Of a stretch of 57,450 bases of DNA, positions 1-8,800 are shown piece by piece (position 1 is the first letter of the stretch; each line of letters starts with the position of its first letter). Origin of the DNA: Pyrinomonadaceae bacterium MAG19_C2-C3 (GTDB lineage: Bacteria; Acidobacteriota; Blastocatellia; Pyrinomonadales; Pyrinomonadaceae); NCBI GenBank assembly GCA_024330265.1, contig JANDLT010000032.1:1-57450 (forward strand). Direction: 5' to 3'. The notes beneath the pieces were generated by a model that saw only the letters and a program-made list of their open reading frames with translations, was not told where the DNA came from and made no database searches. A program made the translations under genes and the position numbers.

Positions 1-100
1 GGGGGGGCGCTACTAACAACCCCCACAACTTATATACCTTAAAACAAACCCCCTCCTGGGGTGGGTTTTTTTTTACCTTCCCCCCCCCCCCCCCACGCCC
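1..100. other. Low-complexity contig edge
   Basis: This stretch holds homopolymer runs of G, C and T, including about 15 C in a row near position 80. It is unlike the rest of the window and is probably an assembly-edge artefact. A CCCC...GGGG hairpin followed by a T run near 48-74 resembles a terminator, but the sequence quality is doubtful. Confidence 0.6.
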
Positions 101-161
101 GTTTATCGTTCCGGTGCTTTGCAAGCTTGGACACCGGAAGTTGCCGATTCAAAAATCGGAA

Positions 162-395
162 CTAAGCCGTCGCCGCTGTTGTGGCTTCCGCCGTCTTATA
201 GACGTTTTCGGCTTGCGGTCCTTTAGGTCCTTGCGTGACTTCAAACTCGACATCCTGACCCTGTTCGAGCGTCTTGAAGCCGTCGCCCTGAATCGCGCTG
301 TAATGAACGAAGATGTCGCTGGAGCCGGGTTGCTCGATGAAGCCGTAGCCCTTCGCGTTGTTGAACCATTTCACTTTTCCGATAATTTTCGACAT
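162..395 (-). CDS. Cold-shock protein, CspA family
   Basis: A 77-residue single-domain OB-fold nucleic-acid chaperone that binds single-stranded RNA and DNA. Both RNA-binding signatures are visible: RNP1 as KGYGFI near residues 15-20 and RNP2 as DIFVHYSAI near residues 28-36. The length is slightly above the usual 66-70 because of a short Ala/Thr-rich tail. The start is supported by a good AGGAGG site about 12 bases upstream of the ATG. It has a long leader region on its 5' side, as cold-shock genes often do. Family assignment is certain; cold induction is inferred. Confidence 0.95.
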   Translation of the reverse strand: MSKIIGKVKWFNNAKGYGFIEQPGSSDIFVHYSAIQGDGFKTLEQGQDVEFEVTQGPKGPQAENVYKTAEATTAATA

Positions 396-890
396 TGCTA
401 ACTAATCCTCCTGTCAATTTCAGTAACACATAAAGTTTAAGCGTCAGGCGACGAACGGCACACAGGGCAATTCATCACGGCGAACGCAGTGGTTGAGGGT
501 GGAAGTTTGTTGATTGATTTGAAGCCGACGGATGCCAAGCCGAATCGGTTTTGGATAAAAGGTGAGGCATACAGATTCAAACACTCGCACAAACAAAAAA
601 GCCCGCTTCAGATAAACGTGTGAACGTCGTCAAACGACACGCTTCATCTAAACAACGGACTGACGGGGAAAACGAAAAATCATTGTAATAAAACTTGAAT
701 ATAACGGGTGGCAGCCGGGTGCGACTGAGTTTCATTCGCGGTCACTAAAGCTGCACAAGACCGCGCATACTAGCGAAAGCGCGTGAAAACTGTCAAGCAT
801 GTTTTATCCGTCCGGGCATGTTTTACCGCTTCATGCCGCTTCCTTTGCCGTAACGATATGAGCGCGCGGTGTGGCTTAACGAATGTTCTC
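396..890. other. Non-coding 495-bp region between csp and yitT-like gene
   Basis: No convincing gene is seen. It contains the csp leader and the 3' flank of the YitT-like gene, both on the minus strand. Around 596-650 a minus-strand imperfect hairpin (arms related to AAACGTGT) is followed by a TTTTTTGTTTG tract. It could terminate the YitT-like transcript. Confidence 0.4.
596..650 (-). terminator. Possible intrinsic terminator
   Basis: On the minus strand an imperfect stem of about 12 bp, with a short inner stem (GTCGT / ACGAC), is followed by GGGC and a TTTTTTG run. It lies about 240 bases past the stop of the YitT-like gene, which is far for a terminator, so the assignment is weak. Confidence 0.3.
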
Positions 891-1742
891 CTAATGCAAA
901 GTCGGCTTCTTGATGATGCCGCCGTCAACATCGGATAGGGCGTGGGTGACGACGAACGCGGTTTCGTCTATGCCGCGCACCACAGTTTTGACGCTGCCGA
1001 TTTCAAGGCGCGTGACGACGCAATAGAGAATGGATTGTTCGGTATCGCTCAAGCCGCCGCGCCCTTTGTAAATCGTCACGCCGCGATTTAAGTCGCGCAA
1101 GATTGCCTGCCTGATTTCTTCGCTCTGTTCGGACATGATGATGACGGCGGTGTACTGCTCGATGCCGTGAATCAAAAAGTCAATCGTCTTTGACGCCGCG
1201 AAGTAGGTCAGTATCGAATAAAGCGCGATGTCCGTGCCGAGTAAAAACGCGGCGGCGGCGAAGATGAAGATGTTGAGAATCAGAATCACGTCACCGACTT
1301 TTAAGAGGTGACTGCTTTTGCTTATCAACAGGGCGGCGATTTCCGTACCATCCAAGACCGTACCGCCGCGTATCGCCAAACCAATTCCCGCGCCGATGAA
1401 GAAGCCTCCGAACACCGCCGTCAAAAGTAGATCATGCGTCATGTTCGGATACTTGACGAACTCAAGGCACAGGGACAATCCGGCAATCGCCAAAGCACTT
1501 TTGACGGCGAACACCTTGCCTATCTGCCGATAGCCGAGAGCGACGAACGGCAGATTGATGACCAATATCAAGATTGAAAGCGGCAAGCCCAAGACGTTCG
1601 CCAGCAACATCGAAACTCCCGTCACGCCGCCGTCAATGAAGTGGCTTGATAATAGAAAACCCTTCAATCCCAGACCTGCCGAAAGGATGCCGAAAATGAT
1701 TAGCGTCGTGTTGAAGGCTTCGCGTGCGAGACGGTTTTTCAT
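891..1742 (-). CDS. YitT family membrane protein (DUF161/DUF2179)
   Basis: A protein of about 283 residues with five or six hydrophobic segments in the first 170 residues, including the Gly-rich loops LSAGLGLKGF and GAGIGLAIRGG, followed by a soluble C-terminal domain of about 80 residues (DUF2179-like). This is the architecture of the YitT/YebE family, whose transported substrate and role are not known. I place the start at the ATG at 1742 rather than the TTG one codon upstream. An AGGT site lies about 12 bases before it. It is transcribed alone, divergently from the histidine kinase. Family is confident, function unknown. Confidence 0.88.
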   Translation of the reverse strand: MKNRLAREAFNTTLIIFGILSAGLGLKGFLLSSHFIDGGVTGVSMLLANVLGLPLSILILVINLPFVALGYRQIGKVFAVKSALAIAGLSLCLEFVKYPNMTHDLLLTAVFGGFFIGAGIGLAIRGGTVLDGTEIAALLISKSSHLLKVGDVILILNIFIFAAAAFLLGTDIALYSILTYFAASKTIDFLIHGIEQYTAVIIMSEQSEEIRQAILRDLNRGVTIYKGRGGLSDTEQSILYCVVTRLEIGSVKTVVRGIDETAFVVTHALSDVDGGIIKKPTLH

Positions 1743-1959
1743 CAAGTGAAATACCTAATTTTGAAGGGTAAAGAATCCCGCCCATGAACAAAGATTAAGA
1801 ATGCTCAATCATACTTCTTTGTTGATGAATCAGCGATACGACGTTTGACCACGCGAAACGGACGCGATAATTTGCCGCGCGAATTATAGAAGGCTGATGT
1901 AGTACAATTAGCGGCAACCCCTCACCCGGCTAGTAATTCTGACGCTAGATAGGTGAACC

Positions 1960-4305
1960 ATGACAAATAACAAAGAAGCCATTCCCGACCGGTTGACGGC
2001 GGAGTTGGAGAAACTACGCGCGAGTGAGGAGCGTTATCGCGTGCTGGCGGAGACTGCCTCCGACGCCATCATTACCATTGACGAAACTGGAACGATGCTG
2101 TTCGTCAACCCTGCCGCCGAAAGAATCTTCGGGTACTCTCGACAAGAGATGCTCGGTCGAAGTCTCACCATACTGATACCGGATACTATGCGGCAACGCC
2201 ACGAAGACGGCGTGCGACGTTACCTCGCCACCGGACGAAGACACATCCCTTGGGATGGATATGAACTGCCGGGTTTGCACAAGAGCGGGCGGGAGATAGC
2301 TCTGGAGATTTCCTTCGGCGAGTTCACCAGAGAGAACAGGCACTACTTCACGGGAGTCATCCGCGACATCAGCGGGCGAAAGCGATTAGAGGAAGAACTG
2401 CGGCAAAGCGAGGAATGGCTGCGCGCCCTACTCAGTGCCTCGCGCGACGGCATCCTCGTCGAGGACGAGGGACAGATCAGCTACGTCAACGAGGCGTACA
2501 CGCGGATGCTCGGATACGACTCGCCGGAAGAACTGATCGGCACCCATGTTTCCGGGATACTTTCGCCCGACGACGCGGAGCGGATGACCGGGTACGGCGA
2601 AGCCCGTCTGCGCGGCGAGTCACCCCCAACCATTTACGAATTCAGGGGCAAGCGGAAGGACGGGTCGCTCATAACCCTCGAAGCCACCGTCTCCATCTCG
2701 GTCGTCGCGGGCAAGACTTACATTAGCACCGCCGTCCGCGACATCACCGAACGCAAACAGGCTGAAGAGAAACTGAGGCTGCTCGGTTCCGCCGTGCAAC
2801 AGGCTAATGATCCGGTGCTGATTACGACTCCCGACCTCGACCTGCCCGGTCCCGCAGTGGTGTTTATCAATCCCGCCTTCACGAAGATGACCGGTTATAC
2901 GCCCGAAGAAATCATCGGCAAAACACCGCGCGTTTTACAAGGAGCGAAGACAGAGCGCGCCGTGCTGGATAAGTTGCGCCGGTGTTTATCGGAAGGCAAG
3001 GATTTTCACGGCGAAACCGTCAACTATCGTAAGGATGGCACGGAGTTTTGGATTGAGTGGAATGTCACTCCGGTGCGAAACGCGAGCGGCGAGACGACGC
3101 ATTTCATTGCCATCCAGCAAGACAGCACCGAGCGCAGAAAAATGGAACAACAATCCCGGCAGGCGCAGAAGATGGAAGCCGTCGGGCAACTCGCCGGCGG
3201 TGTGGCGCACGACTTCAACAATCTACTGACCGTCATCACCGGCTACAGCGATTTGGCGTTGCGACGAATCGGAGAGGCAGACCCGTTGCGCCGGAACATC
3301 GGAGAGATAAAAAAAGCTGCGGATCGCGCCGCCGCTTTAACCCGCCAACTTCTCGCCTTCTCGCGCAAACAGCCGCAGCAACTCCGGGTGCTTAACATCA
3401 ACGAGGTCGTCGGCGACACAGACAAGATGCTCGGTCGGCTTATCGGCGAGGACATCGGGTTGGCGTCCATGCTCGACCCCGCGTTGGGACAAGTCAAGGT
3501 TGATCCCGGTCAGCTTGAACAGGTTATCGTGAATCTCGTCCTCAACGCGCGAGATGCGATGCCTAACGGCGGGAAGATCACCATCGAAACGAAAAATGTT
3601 CGTCTGGACGAAGCGTTTGTGCAACATCACTTGGGGGCGCGAACCGGTCGCTATGTGATGCTGGCAATCTCGGACACCGGAATGGGGATGGACGCTGAAA
3701 CTCAAGCACGTATCTTCGAGCCGTTCTTCACGACTAAAGAGGCGGGCAAAGGCACGGGACTCGGACTCTCGACCGTCTATGGCATCGTCAAACAATCGGA
3801 CGGCTATATCTCGGTCTATAGCGAAGTCGGTCACGGCACGACCTTCAAAGTATATCTGCCGCGCGTGGACGAAGTCGCCGATCCGCCCGTCTCCAATTTC
3901 CCACGAGAAGAATCTGTTCGCGGCACGGAAACCGTCCTGCTCGTCGAAGATGAAGAAATCGTCAGGAGTCTGGCGCGGCAGATACTTGAGATGAACGGGT
4001 ATAAAGTGTTGGAAGCGACCGACGGCGTTGCGGCATTGCGGCTCTGCGAACGCAACGAAGAACCCATTCACTTGCTGCTCACCGACATGGTGATGCCGCA
4101 GATGAGCGGGCGCGAACTCTCCGAACGCTTATCGAAATTGCGTCCCGACATACCCGTTCTCTACATGTCCGGCTATACCGACGACGCCCTCATGCGTCAC
4201 GGCATGTTGGACGCGAACGTCGCATTCTTGGAGAAGCCGTTCACCCCGGAAAGCTTGGTGAGTAAAGTACGAGAGGTGCTAGACTCCACTAAGAGCGTGT
4301 CTTAA
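1960..4305 (+). CDS. Hybrid histidine kinase with three PAS domains and a receiver domain
   Basis: A 781-residue soluble sensor kinase with no obvious membrane segment, so it probably senses a cytosolic signal. Order: three PAS domains (about 20-145, 150-268 and 275-395, each ending in a PAC-type RDI-GRK / RDITERK / DSTERRK segment). Next comes a HisKA phosphoacceptor helix (GGVAHDFNN, His417), an ATPase domain (N box NLVLNARDAM near 524; GTGLGLS near 599), and a C-terminal receiver with phosphoacceptor Asp709 in LLTDMVMP and a conserved Lys in EKPF. The HDFNN type of HisKA is typical of hybrid kinases. AGGTGA precedes the ATG. No response-regulator gene is adjacent, so the output partner is unknown. 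The GAF-domain gene downstream, across a repeat nest, is a candidate functional neighbour. Confidence 0.95.
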   Translation: MTNNKEAIPDRLTAELEKLRASEERYRVLAETASDAIITIDETGTMLFVNPAAERIFGYSRQEMLGRSLTILIPDTMRQRHEDGVRRYLATGRRHIPWDGYELPGLHKSGREIALEISFGEFTRENRHYFTGVIRDISGRKRLEEELRQSEEWLRALLSASRDGILVEDEGQISYVNEAYTRMLGYDSPEELIGTHVSGILSPDDAERMTGYGEARLRGESPPTIYEFRGKRKDGSLITLEATVSISVVAGKTYISTAVRDITERKQAEEKLRLLGSAVQQANDPVLITTPDLDLPGPAVVFINPAFTKMTGYTPEEIIGKTPRVLQGAKTERAVLDKLRRCLSEGKDFHGETVNYRKDGTEFWIEWNVTPVRNASGETTHFIAIQQDSTERRKMEQQSRQAQKMEAVGQLAGGVAHDFNNLLTVITGYSDLALRRIGEADPLRRNIGEIKKAADRAAALTRQLLAFSRKQPQQLRVLNINEVVGDTDKMLGRLIGEDIGLASMLDPALGQVKVDPGQLEQVIVNLVLNARDAMPNGGKITIETKNVRLDEAFVQHHLGARTGRYVMLAISDTGMGMDAETQARIFEPFFTTKEAGKGTGLGLSTVYGIVKQSDGYISVYSEVGHGTTFKVYLPRVDEVADPPVSNFPREESVRGTETVLLVEDEEIVRSLARQILEMNGYKVLEATDGVAALRLCERNEEPIHLLLTDMVMPQMSGRELSERLSKLRPDIPVLYMSGYTDDALMRHGMLDANVAFLEKPFTPESLVSKVREVLDSTKSVS

Positions 4306-4307
4306 AA

Positions 4308-4322
4308 GTCCGCGAAGCGGAC
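4308..4322 (+). terminator. Small hairpin after the kinase stop codon
   Basis: A perfect 6-bp GC-rich stem (GTCCGC / GCGGAC) with a GAA loop begins three bases after the stop and is followed by ATTTTGG. It may act as a weak terminator or be the first hairpin of the adjacent repeat nest. Confidence 0.4.
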
Positions 4323-4365
4323 ATTTTGGCAATAGCCCGGCGATGAATCGCTGGGAATGCGCCAC

Positions 4366-4746
4366 TTCGGACAGTTTTGAAATTGCCTTGATAAATTGCC
4401 ACTAGCTAAAGCTAGTGGACAGGAGTTTCCAATAAAGGTAGGGGTTCAAGCGTGGGTGAAGGCGCGTGATCTTTGCTCTGCGGTTCTTTGCGTCTTTAAT
4501 CTTTGCGGTACTTTGCGATACAAGAAGAAGTAACGCAAAGTACCGCAAAGATTAAAGACGCAAAGAACCGCAAAGATTCTCCCGCCTTTGAGCCACTAAC
4601 CCCAATAAATTTTGGCTTTAGCCTAATTCTCGGGCTAAAGCCAAAAGGAATTTAATTATTTCTCTTCAAATTCGGCTAAAGCCTTTAATTTGTATTTCTC
4701 TGTCCACTAGCTAAAGCTAGTGGCAATTTATGAAAAACTGTCCGAA
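4366..4746. repeat. Nested inverted-repeat element, about 380 bp
   Basis: The ends form a long inverted repeat. The left arm (4366-4422) and right arm (4700-4746) share the 13-bp end TTCGGACAGTTTT and a TAAATTGCCACTAGC... segment. Each arm contains its own hairpin (CCACTAGC / GCTAGTGG, 4399-4418 and its mirror). The centre is a perfect 39-bp inverted repeat (4479-4517 and 4534-4572) built from CTTTGCGG and CTTTGCGTC words. Further hairpins of GGCTTTAGCC / GGCTAAAGCC type lie at 4610-4646 and 4674-4683. No coding capacity and no clear target duplication. It fills the gap between the kinase and the GAF gene. Confidence 0.85.
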
Positions 4747-4777
4747 CCATTGTTCAAGCGATACGGGAATTCATTAG

Positions 4778-5464
4778 ATGAAAGCACCTTTACCGGATAA
4801 CGAGGCGAAGCGGCTGGAAGCGTTACGCCGTTACGACATCCTCGACACCTCTCCCGAACAGGCATATGACGACTTCACGCAGCTGGCTTCATACATCTGC
4901 CAAACGCCCATCGCCCTTATCAGCCTGGTTGACTCCGAGCGACAGTGGTTCAAATCACGGGTCGGGCTTGGGGCGACGGAAACTCATCGTGACCTCTCCT
5001 TCTGCGCCCACGCTATTCTTCAGTCGGGCGTTTTCGTCGTCCGCAACGTGCTCGAAGACGAACGATTTGCGGACAACGCCCTCGTCACCTCCGACCCGCA
5101 CATACGATTCTACGCCGGCGCACCGCTGGTCACACCTGAGGGACACAAACTCGGAACGCTCTGCGCCATTGACCGCATCCCGCGAGACTTTAACGCCGAG
5201 CAAGAAGAATCGCTGCGTGCGTTGAGCCGTCAGGTGATGACGCAACTCGAACTGAGAAAGACAGTAGCCGAACTCAAGACGCTACGCGGAATACTTCCCA
5301 TCTGCACCTACTGTAAGCATATCCGCGACGATCAGAACTACTGGCAGCAGGTCGAGAGTTACATCACGGAACATACGGAGGCGCAGTTCAGCCACAGCAT
5401 CTGTCCGGACTGCTTTGAGAGCGTTGTAAAGCCAATGATGGAGAAGCATTCGGCGCAGAAATAA
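4778..5464 (+). CDS. GAF domain protein with C-terminal CxxC...CxxC domain
   Basis: A 228-residue soluble protein. Residues about 25-165 are a GAF domain of the kind starting with [11 protein letters not shown] and containing [12 protein letters not shown] and SFCAHAI. A short coiled coil follows (about 150-172). The last 50 residues hold [12 protein letters not shown] and SICPDCFE, giving two CxxC pairs (near 175/178 and 209/212) likely to bind zinc. This Cys-rich tail is known from the ends of some receiver and GAF signalling proteins and has no assigned role. There is no catalytic output domain, so it may be an adaptor or sensor. The hybrid kinase upstream is a possible partner, by position only. 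Confidence 0.88.
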   Translation: MKAPLPDNEAKRLEALRRYDILDTSPEQAYDDFTQLASYICQTPIALISLVDSERQWFKSRVGLGATETHRDLSFCAHAILQSGVFVVRNVLEDERFADNALVTSDPHIRFYAGAPLVTPEGHKLGTLCAIDRIPRDFNAEQEESLRALSRQVMTQLELRKTVAELKTLRGILPICTYCKHIRDDQNYWQQVESYITEHTEAQFSHSICPDCFESVVKPMMEKHSAQK

Positions 5465-5516
5465 ACATTCAATGCGCTTATCCTCAGCTTGTGCTTTCGC
5501 CCGTCTAAGATTAACT

Positions 5517-6572
5517 CTACACCACACGCACATTCCTATTCCCTTCAACTACGCGCCCGATGAGGCGCGCCGTTTCACCCCGTTGTGCGAGATGGTGAGT
5601 TATCGAATCATGCGCCTCCGCCGCACAGATGACGACCATGCCGATGCCGCAGTTGAAGGTGCGAAGCATCTCGTCTTCGGCGACGTTGCCAAGTCGTTGA
5701 AGCAGATTAAAGAGGGCGGGCGTTTCCCAACTCGCGCGTTCAAGTTCGACGCTTAAATTACGAGGTAAGACGCGCGGAATGTTTTCGATGATTCCGCCGC
5801 CCGTGATGTGGGCGAGGGCGTGAGTGTGTTCGTGTTCGAGAATGTCACGTAGCGCGGGAAGATAAGATTTATGTTCCGCGAGTAAAGCCGCGCCGACGGT
5901 CGTTCCGAGTTCGTCGAGGTGTGTGTCGGGCGTATATCCTGCGACATCGAAAAGAAGTTTGCGGGCGAGTGAATAGCCGTTGGTGTGCAAGCCGGACGAG
6001 GGAAGTCCAAGCACGATGTCGCCCGCTTTTGTGCGCGAGCCGTCAATGATTTTCGGGCGGTCAACGATGCCTATGATGAAGCCCGCGATGTCATATTCGC
6101 CTTCGCGGTAGAAGCCGGGCATCTCGGCGGTTTCGCCGCCAAGCAAGACACAATCGTTTTCACGACAACCGCGCGCCACGCCTTCGACGATTGCCGCGAT
6201 GGTGTCGGGTTCAAGCTTTCCGGTCGCAATGTAATCAAGAAAAAATAACGGACGCGCACCCTGTACGAGGATGTCGTTGACGCAGTGATTAACAAGGTCG
6301 CGCCCGACGGTATGATGCGTCTTTGTGAGAAAAGCAATTTTGAGTTTCGTGCCGACGCCATCGGCGGACGCGACGAGTGTGGGTTGCGTCATGTCTGGAA
6401 ACGCGGCGTCGAACATGCCGCCGAAGCTTCCGATTTCAGTCAGCGTGCGCGCGTTGAAGGTCGCGGCGGCGAGGGTTTTGATGCGCTCTTTCGCGGCGTT
6501 GGCGCGGTCAATCGAGACGCCGGAATCGGCGTAGGAAATCGTGTGGTGAGTGCTGTCATTCGTCGTCATCAT
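5517..6572 (-). CDS. purM: Phosphoribosylformylglycinamidine cyclo-ligase
   Basis: A 351-residue AIR synthetase that closes the imidazole ring of formylglycinamidine ribonucleotide using ATP in purine synthesis. Length is normal (about 340-350). Characteristic segments include GSFGGMFD, GVGTKLKIA, the conserved LLGGETAEMPGFY motif and the C-terminal GHITGGG-like AHITGGGIIENIPRVLP. Its ATG overlaps the stop of the DUF3006 gene by four bases (ATGA), which suggests translational coupling. It is the last gene of a minus-strand cluster that begins with purF. Confidence 0.96.
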   Translation of the reverse strand: MMTTNDSTHHTISYADSGVSIDRANAAKERIKTLAAATFNARTLTEIGSFGGMFDAAFPDMTQPTLVASADGVGTKLKIAFLTKTHHTVGRDLVNHCVNDILVQGARPLFFLDYIATGKLEPDTIAAIVEGVARGCRENDCVLLGGETAEMPGFYREGEYDIAGFIIGIVDRPKIIDGSRTKAGDIVLGLPSSGLHTNGYSLARKLLFDVAGYTPDTHLDELGTTVGAALLAEHKSYLPALRDILEHEHTHALAHITGGGIIENIPRVLPRNLSVELERASWETPALFNLLQRLGNVAEDEMLRTFNCGIGMVVICAAEAHDSITHHLAQRGETARLIGRVVEGNRNVRVV

Positions 6573-6841
6573 TTTCCCTTCAGCAGCTTTTCACGTAATG
6601 ACCTGATGCGCGCCGTCGTGTCAGCGCGCGATTCGCCGTCAAGTTTAATCGTGATGCGAAGGTGCGCGCCTTCTTCGGTTTCAGATGGAAGCAAGGCACG
6701 CGGGATGTCGAGTTGCGTCTGCGTATTGTCGGCATCAATCATCAACACCGCGATGTCACCGTCTTCGATGCGGTCAACGACGGCGCGCAAGGTGACGGAT
6801 GTTTTGCCGGATTCTGGCGATTCGCTTTCTTGATTAGCCAT
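6569..6841 (-). CDS. DUF3006 family protein
   Basis: A 90-residue small acidic/basic protein whose core matches the DUF3006 pattern: AVVDRIEDGDIAVLMI near residues 21-36, then IPRALLP and EGAHLRI. DUF3006 proteins are small beta-rich proteins of unknown function, often encoded next to ComEC-like metallo-beta-lactamase proteins. That is exactly the case here. It is preceded by GAGGAA and overlaps purM by four bases. Function is unknown; a regulatory or binding partner role for the adjacent MBL protein is only a guess. Confidence 0.8.
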   Translation of the reverse strand: MANQESESPESGKTSVTLRAVVDRIEDGDIAVLMIDADNTQTQLDIPRALLPSETEEGAHLRITIKLDGESRADTTARIRSLREKLLKGK

Positions 6842-6891
6842 GCGCGGTGTTCCTCATAAATCGCAACGAAGGACTGATTGAAACTTCAAGG

Positions 6892-8013
6892 CTATCTGCC
6901 GCGATTGTTATTGTTCGCAGTGCGGCGCGATGACGTGTTCGCGTTGCGATTGTTTGCATTGCGGTTATTGGCGTTGGCTTGGGTCGGGCGGCGCGCGGGT
7001 CCGAAGTCGCCATACTGTATGAAGCCTGTGCGTGATGAGTCGTCACGGTCGGGTTTGCGCCCCGTGGCGATGTCGCCCGTTGCTTCACGCGCAGGTTTAA
7101 TTTCGTACCGCTCACTGCCGTTTGAGGTGATGGTGATTTCGCCTTGAAGGTCTGTGCGATAGATATTGACCTTGCCCGCGCGCAAACGGTCGAGGACATC
7201 TTGCGACGGATGACCGTAACGATTGTCTTCGCCGTTGGAGATAATCGCGTCTGTAAAACGTCCGCGCTCGATAAAGTCTTCCGATGTCGCATAGCGCGAA
7301 CCGTGATGCCCGACTTTCAGTACGTCGGCTTCGAGACGCGCCCCCGCTTGAATGAGACGGTCTTCGGTTTGGGCTTCGGCGTCGCCCGTCAAGAGCATCG
7401 AGAACTCGCCGTAATCAAGCCGCATGATGATGGAATTGGCGTTCGGTTCGTTGCCGCCGCCGCGCAAATCTTCTTTCTTGAAAAGCGGTTGCGTCGGTGC
7501 GAGAACGGTTAAGAAAACGCCGTCGCCCAAGTCGAAGCGTTGTCCGGGCGTGGCGGTTAAATACTTGTCGGGGGCGTCCATGCGCTCGTCAATCGCCGCG
7601 AGAAAGTCAGCATAGTTTTTCGTATCGTTCTCAACGCCGGAATCTAAAACCTGACGCACGGGGATGCCTTTGATGACTTCATCCGCCGCTCCGATGTGGT
7701 CGGCGTGGGCGTGCGTGGCGACGAGCAAATCAATCTGATTTACGCCGTAACCGTTGAGGGCGGCGAGAATCTTTTTGCCGTTGCCGGGATTGCCCGCGTC
7801 AATCAGGACGGCTTTGTTTGACGGCGTGCGAATTAAGATTGAATCGCCCTGCCCGATGTCGAGGACATGAACATTTAGCTGACCGCCCGACGGCGGCGGT
7901 AGTTGTTCCTCCGTGCGGCGCGTGCGTAAATAATAAAGCACGCCGAAGATGATGATTGCTATGGCAATCAACACCGCGATTAAACATCCGCATCCGGTTC
8001 TTTTTTGCGCCAC
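6892..8013 (-). CDS. Membrane-anchored ComEC-like metallo-beta-lactamase protein
   Basis: A 373-residue protein with one N-terminal membrane segment (about 10-30), then a metallo-beta-lactamase domain like the C-terminal domain of ComEC/Rec2. Seen are LDIGQGDSILI, the metal motif THAHADHIG (first His near 101), GNEPNANSIIMRL, LLTGDAEAQTE and KVGHHGSRYATS. The freestanding form is often called a competence-related or phosphodiesterase-like MBL hydrolase, with unknown substrate. Start is GTG, preceded by a GGGTGA site. The last 40 residues are an unusual Asn/Arg-rich low-complexity tail with repeated NNRNA units. It sits 50 bases before the DUF3006 gene, its usual neighbour. Confidence 0.88.
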   Translation of the reverse strand: MAQKRTGCGCLIAVLIAIAIIIFGVLYYLRTRRTEEQLPPPSGGQLNVHVLDIGQGDSILIRTPSNKAVLIDAGNPGNGKKILAALNGYGVNQIDLLVATHAHADHIGAADEVIKGIPVRQVLDSGVENDTKNYADFLAAIDERMDAPDKYLTATPGQRFDLGDGVFLTVLAPTQPLFKKEDLRGGGNEPNANSIIMRLDYGEFSMLLTGDAEAQTEDRLIQAGARLEADVLKVGHHGSRYATSEDFIERGRFTDAIISNGEDNRYGHPSQDVLDRLRAGKVNIYRTDLQGEITITSNGSERYEIKPAREATGDIATGRKPDRDDSSRTGFIQYGDFGPARRPTQANANNRNANNRNANTSSRRTANNNNRGR

Positions 8014-8038
8014 TTGTCATTCACCCTTTCAGAAACTT

Positions 8039-8317
8039 TTACGCGGCGGGCGTGCGCTGGCGTTCTTCGAGTTGCGCGACGCGCGTTCGCGTCTCGAACA
8101 ACTCGCGCAACAGTTCACCGATGCGCGAGTCAATTTTATCAACGCGCTCTCGCATCTCACGCAACTGTACGATGACGACTTCCCACATCGGGCGCGTATC
8201 ATGTAGGCGACGTTCAACCTTATCTTCAAGCATCGTCAATCTTGCATTTATGCTGCTTAGTTCCGCGAGTACACGCTGTTCAAAGTCGGTTAATTGCTGT
8301 GTCGGTTCTTCGTCCAT
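8039..8317 (-). CDS. Small coiled-coil protein, paralogue of the next gene upstream
   Basis: A 92-residue hydrophilic protein, predicted helical throughout, with heptad-like spacing (ARLTMLEDKVERRL, then VDKIDSRIGELL). It has no signal or membrane segment. It begins with MDEEPTQQLTDFEQRVL, closely matching MNEETTQPLTAFEQRVL in the neighbouring 131-residue protein. The two also share the RLHDTRP(M/I)WE-type motif and an ERERTP/ERQRTP end, so they are tandem paralogues. GGAGG lies just upstream. It is part of the purF-purM cluster. No function is known to me. Confidence 0.75.
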   Translation of the reverse strand: MDEEPTQQLTDFEQRVLAELSSINARLTMLEDKVERRLHDTRPMWEVVIVQLREMRERVDKIDSRIGELLRELFETRTRVAQLEERQRTPAA

Positions 8318-8362
8318 ACTGTCCTCCGTAATAGATTCCTTGTTCGGCTGTTGTGCCGCTTT

Positions 8363-8758
8363 TTACACGGCGGGCGTGCGCTCACGTTCGAGTTCGTTCT
8401 GTTCAAGTTGCGAGACACGCCCGCGCAGGTCAACCGAGTCGAAAGCCAGTTGGCGCATTTGAATTTGAATGGCTTTTAAGGCTTTTTCTATTTCCGTTAA
8501 TTTCAACAACACGCCCTCCCAAATCGGTCGCGTCTCACGCAAACGCGCGTCAACTTTATCTTCGAGTTTGGTGAGACGCACATTGCTTATATCAACTTTG
8601 TCTTCGACTCTGGATAAGCGAGATTCGATAATGTCGCTCTTGCTTTCGAGTCTATCTAAACGTGAATTGATTTTGGCTATTTCTTGACGTATGCCAGCGA
8701 ACTCGTTAAGGACACGTTGCTCAAAAGCGGTTAAAGGTTGGGTTGTTTCTTCGTTCAT
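8363..8758 (-). CDS. Coiled-coil protein with duplicated linker repeats
   Basis: A 131-residue helical protein with internal repeats of about 14 residues (INSRLDRLESKSD, IESRLSRVEDKVD, SNVRLTKLEDKVD), giving a long coiled coil. Its ends match the 92-residue paralogue downstream, which seems to lack the repeated middle. A good AAAGGAG site precedes the ATG. The gap to purF is 42 bases, so they are likely cotranscribed. Role unknown; oligomerising or scaffold proteins look like this, but nothing ties it to purine synthesis except position. Confidence 0.75.
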   Translation of the reverse strand: MNEETTQPLTAFEQRVLNEFAGIRQEIAKINSRLDRLESKSDIIESRLSRVEDKVDISNVRLTKLEDKVDARLRETRPIWEGVLLKLTEIEKALKAIQIQMRQLAFDSVDLRGRVSQLEQNELERERTPAV

Positions 8759-8800
8759 GATGTTGACTCCTTTTCAACGAAAGCGAGTTGTAGATTTGGG

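Noticed and set aside
3337..4071. Long minus-strand frame of 244 codons inside the histidine kinase
   Set aside because: It is antisense to the HATPase and receiver domains, whose motifs are unmistakable on the plus strand. High GC at third positions produces such mirror frames.
5985..6833. Two plus-strand frames opposite purM and the DUF3006 gene
   Set aside because: Mirror frames of well-recognised minus-strand genes.
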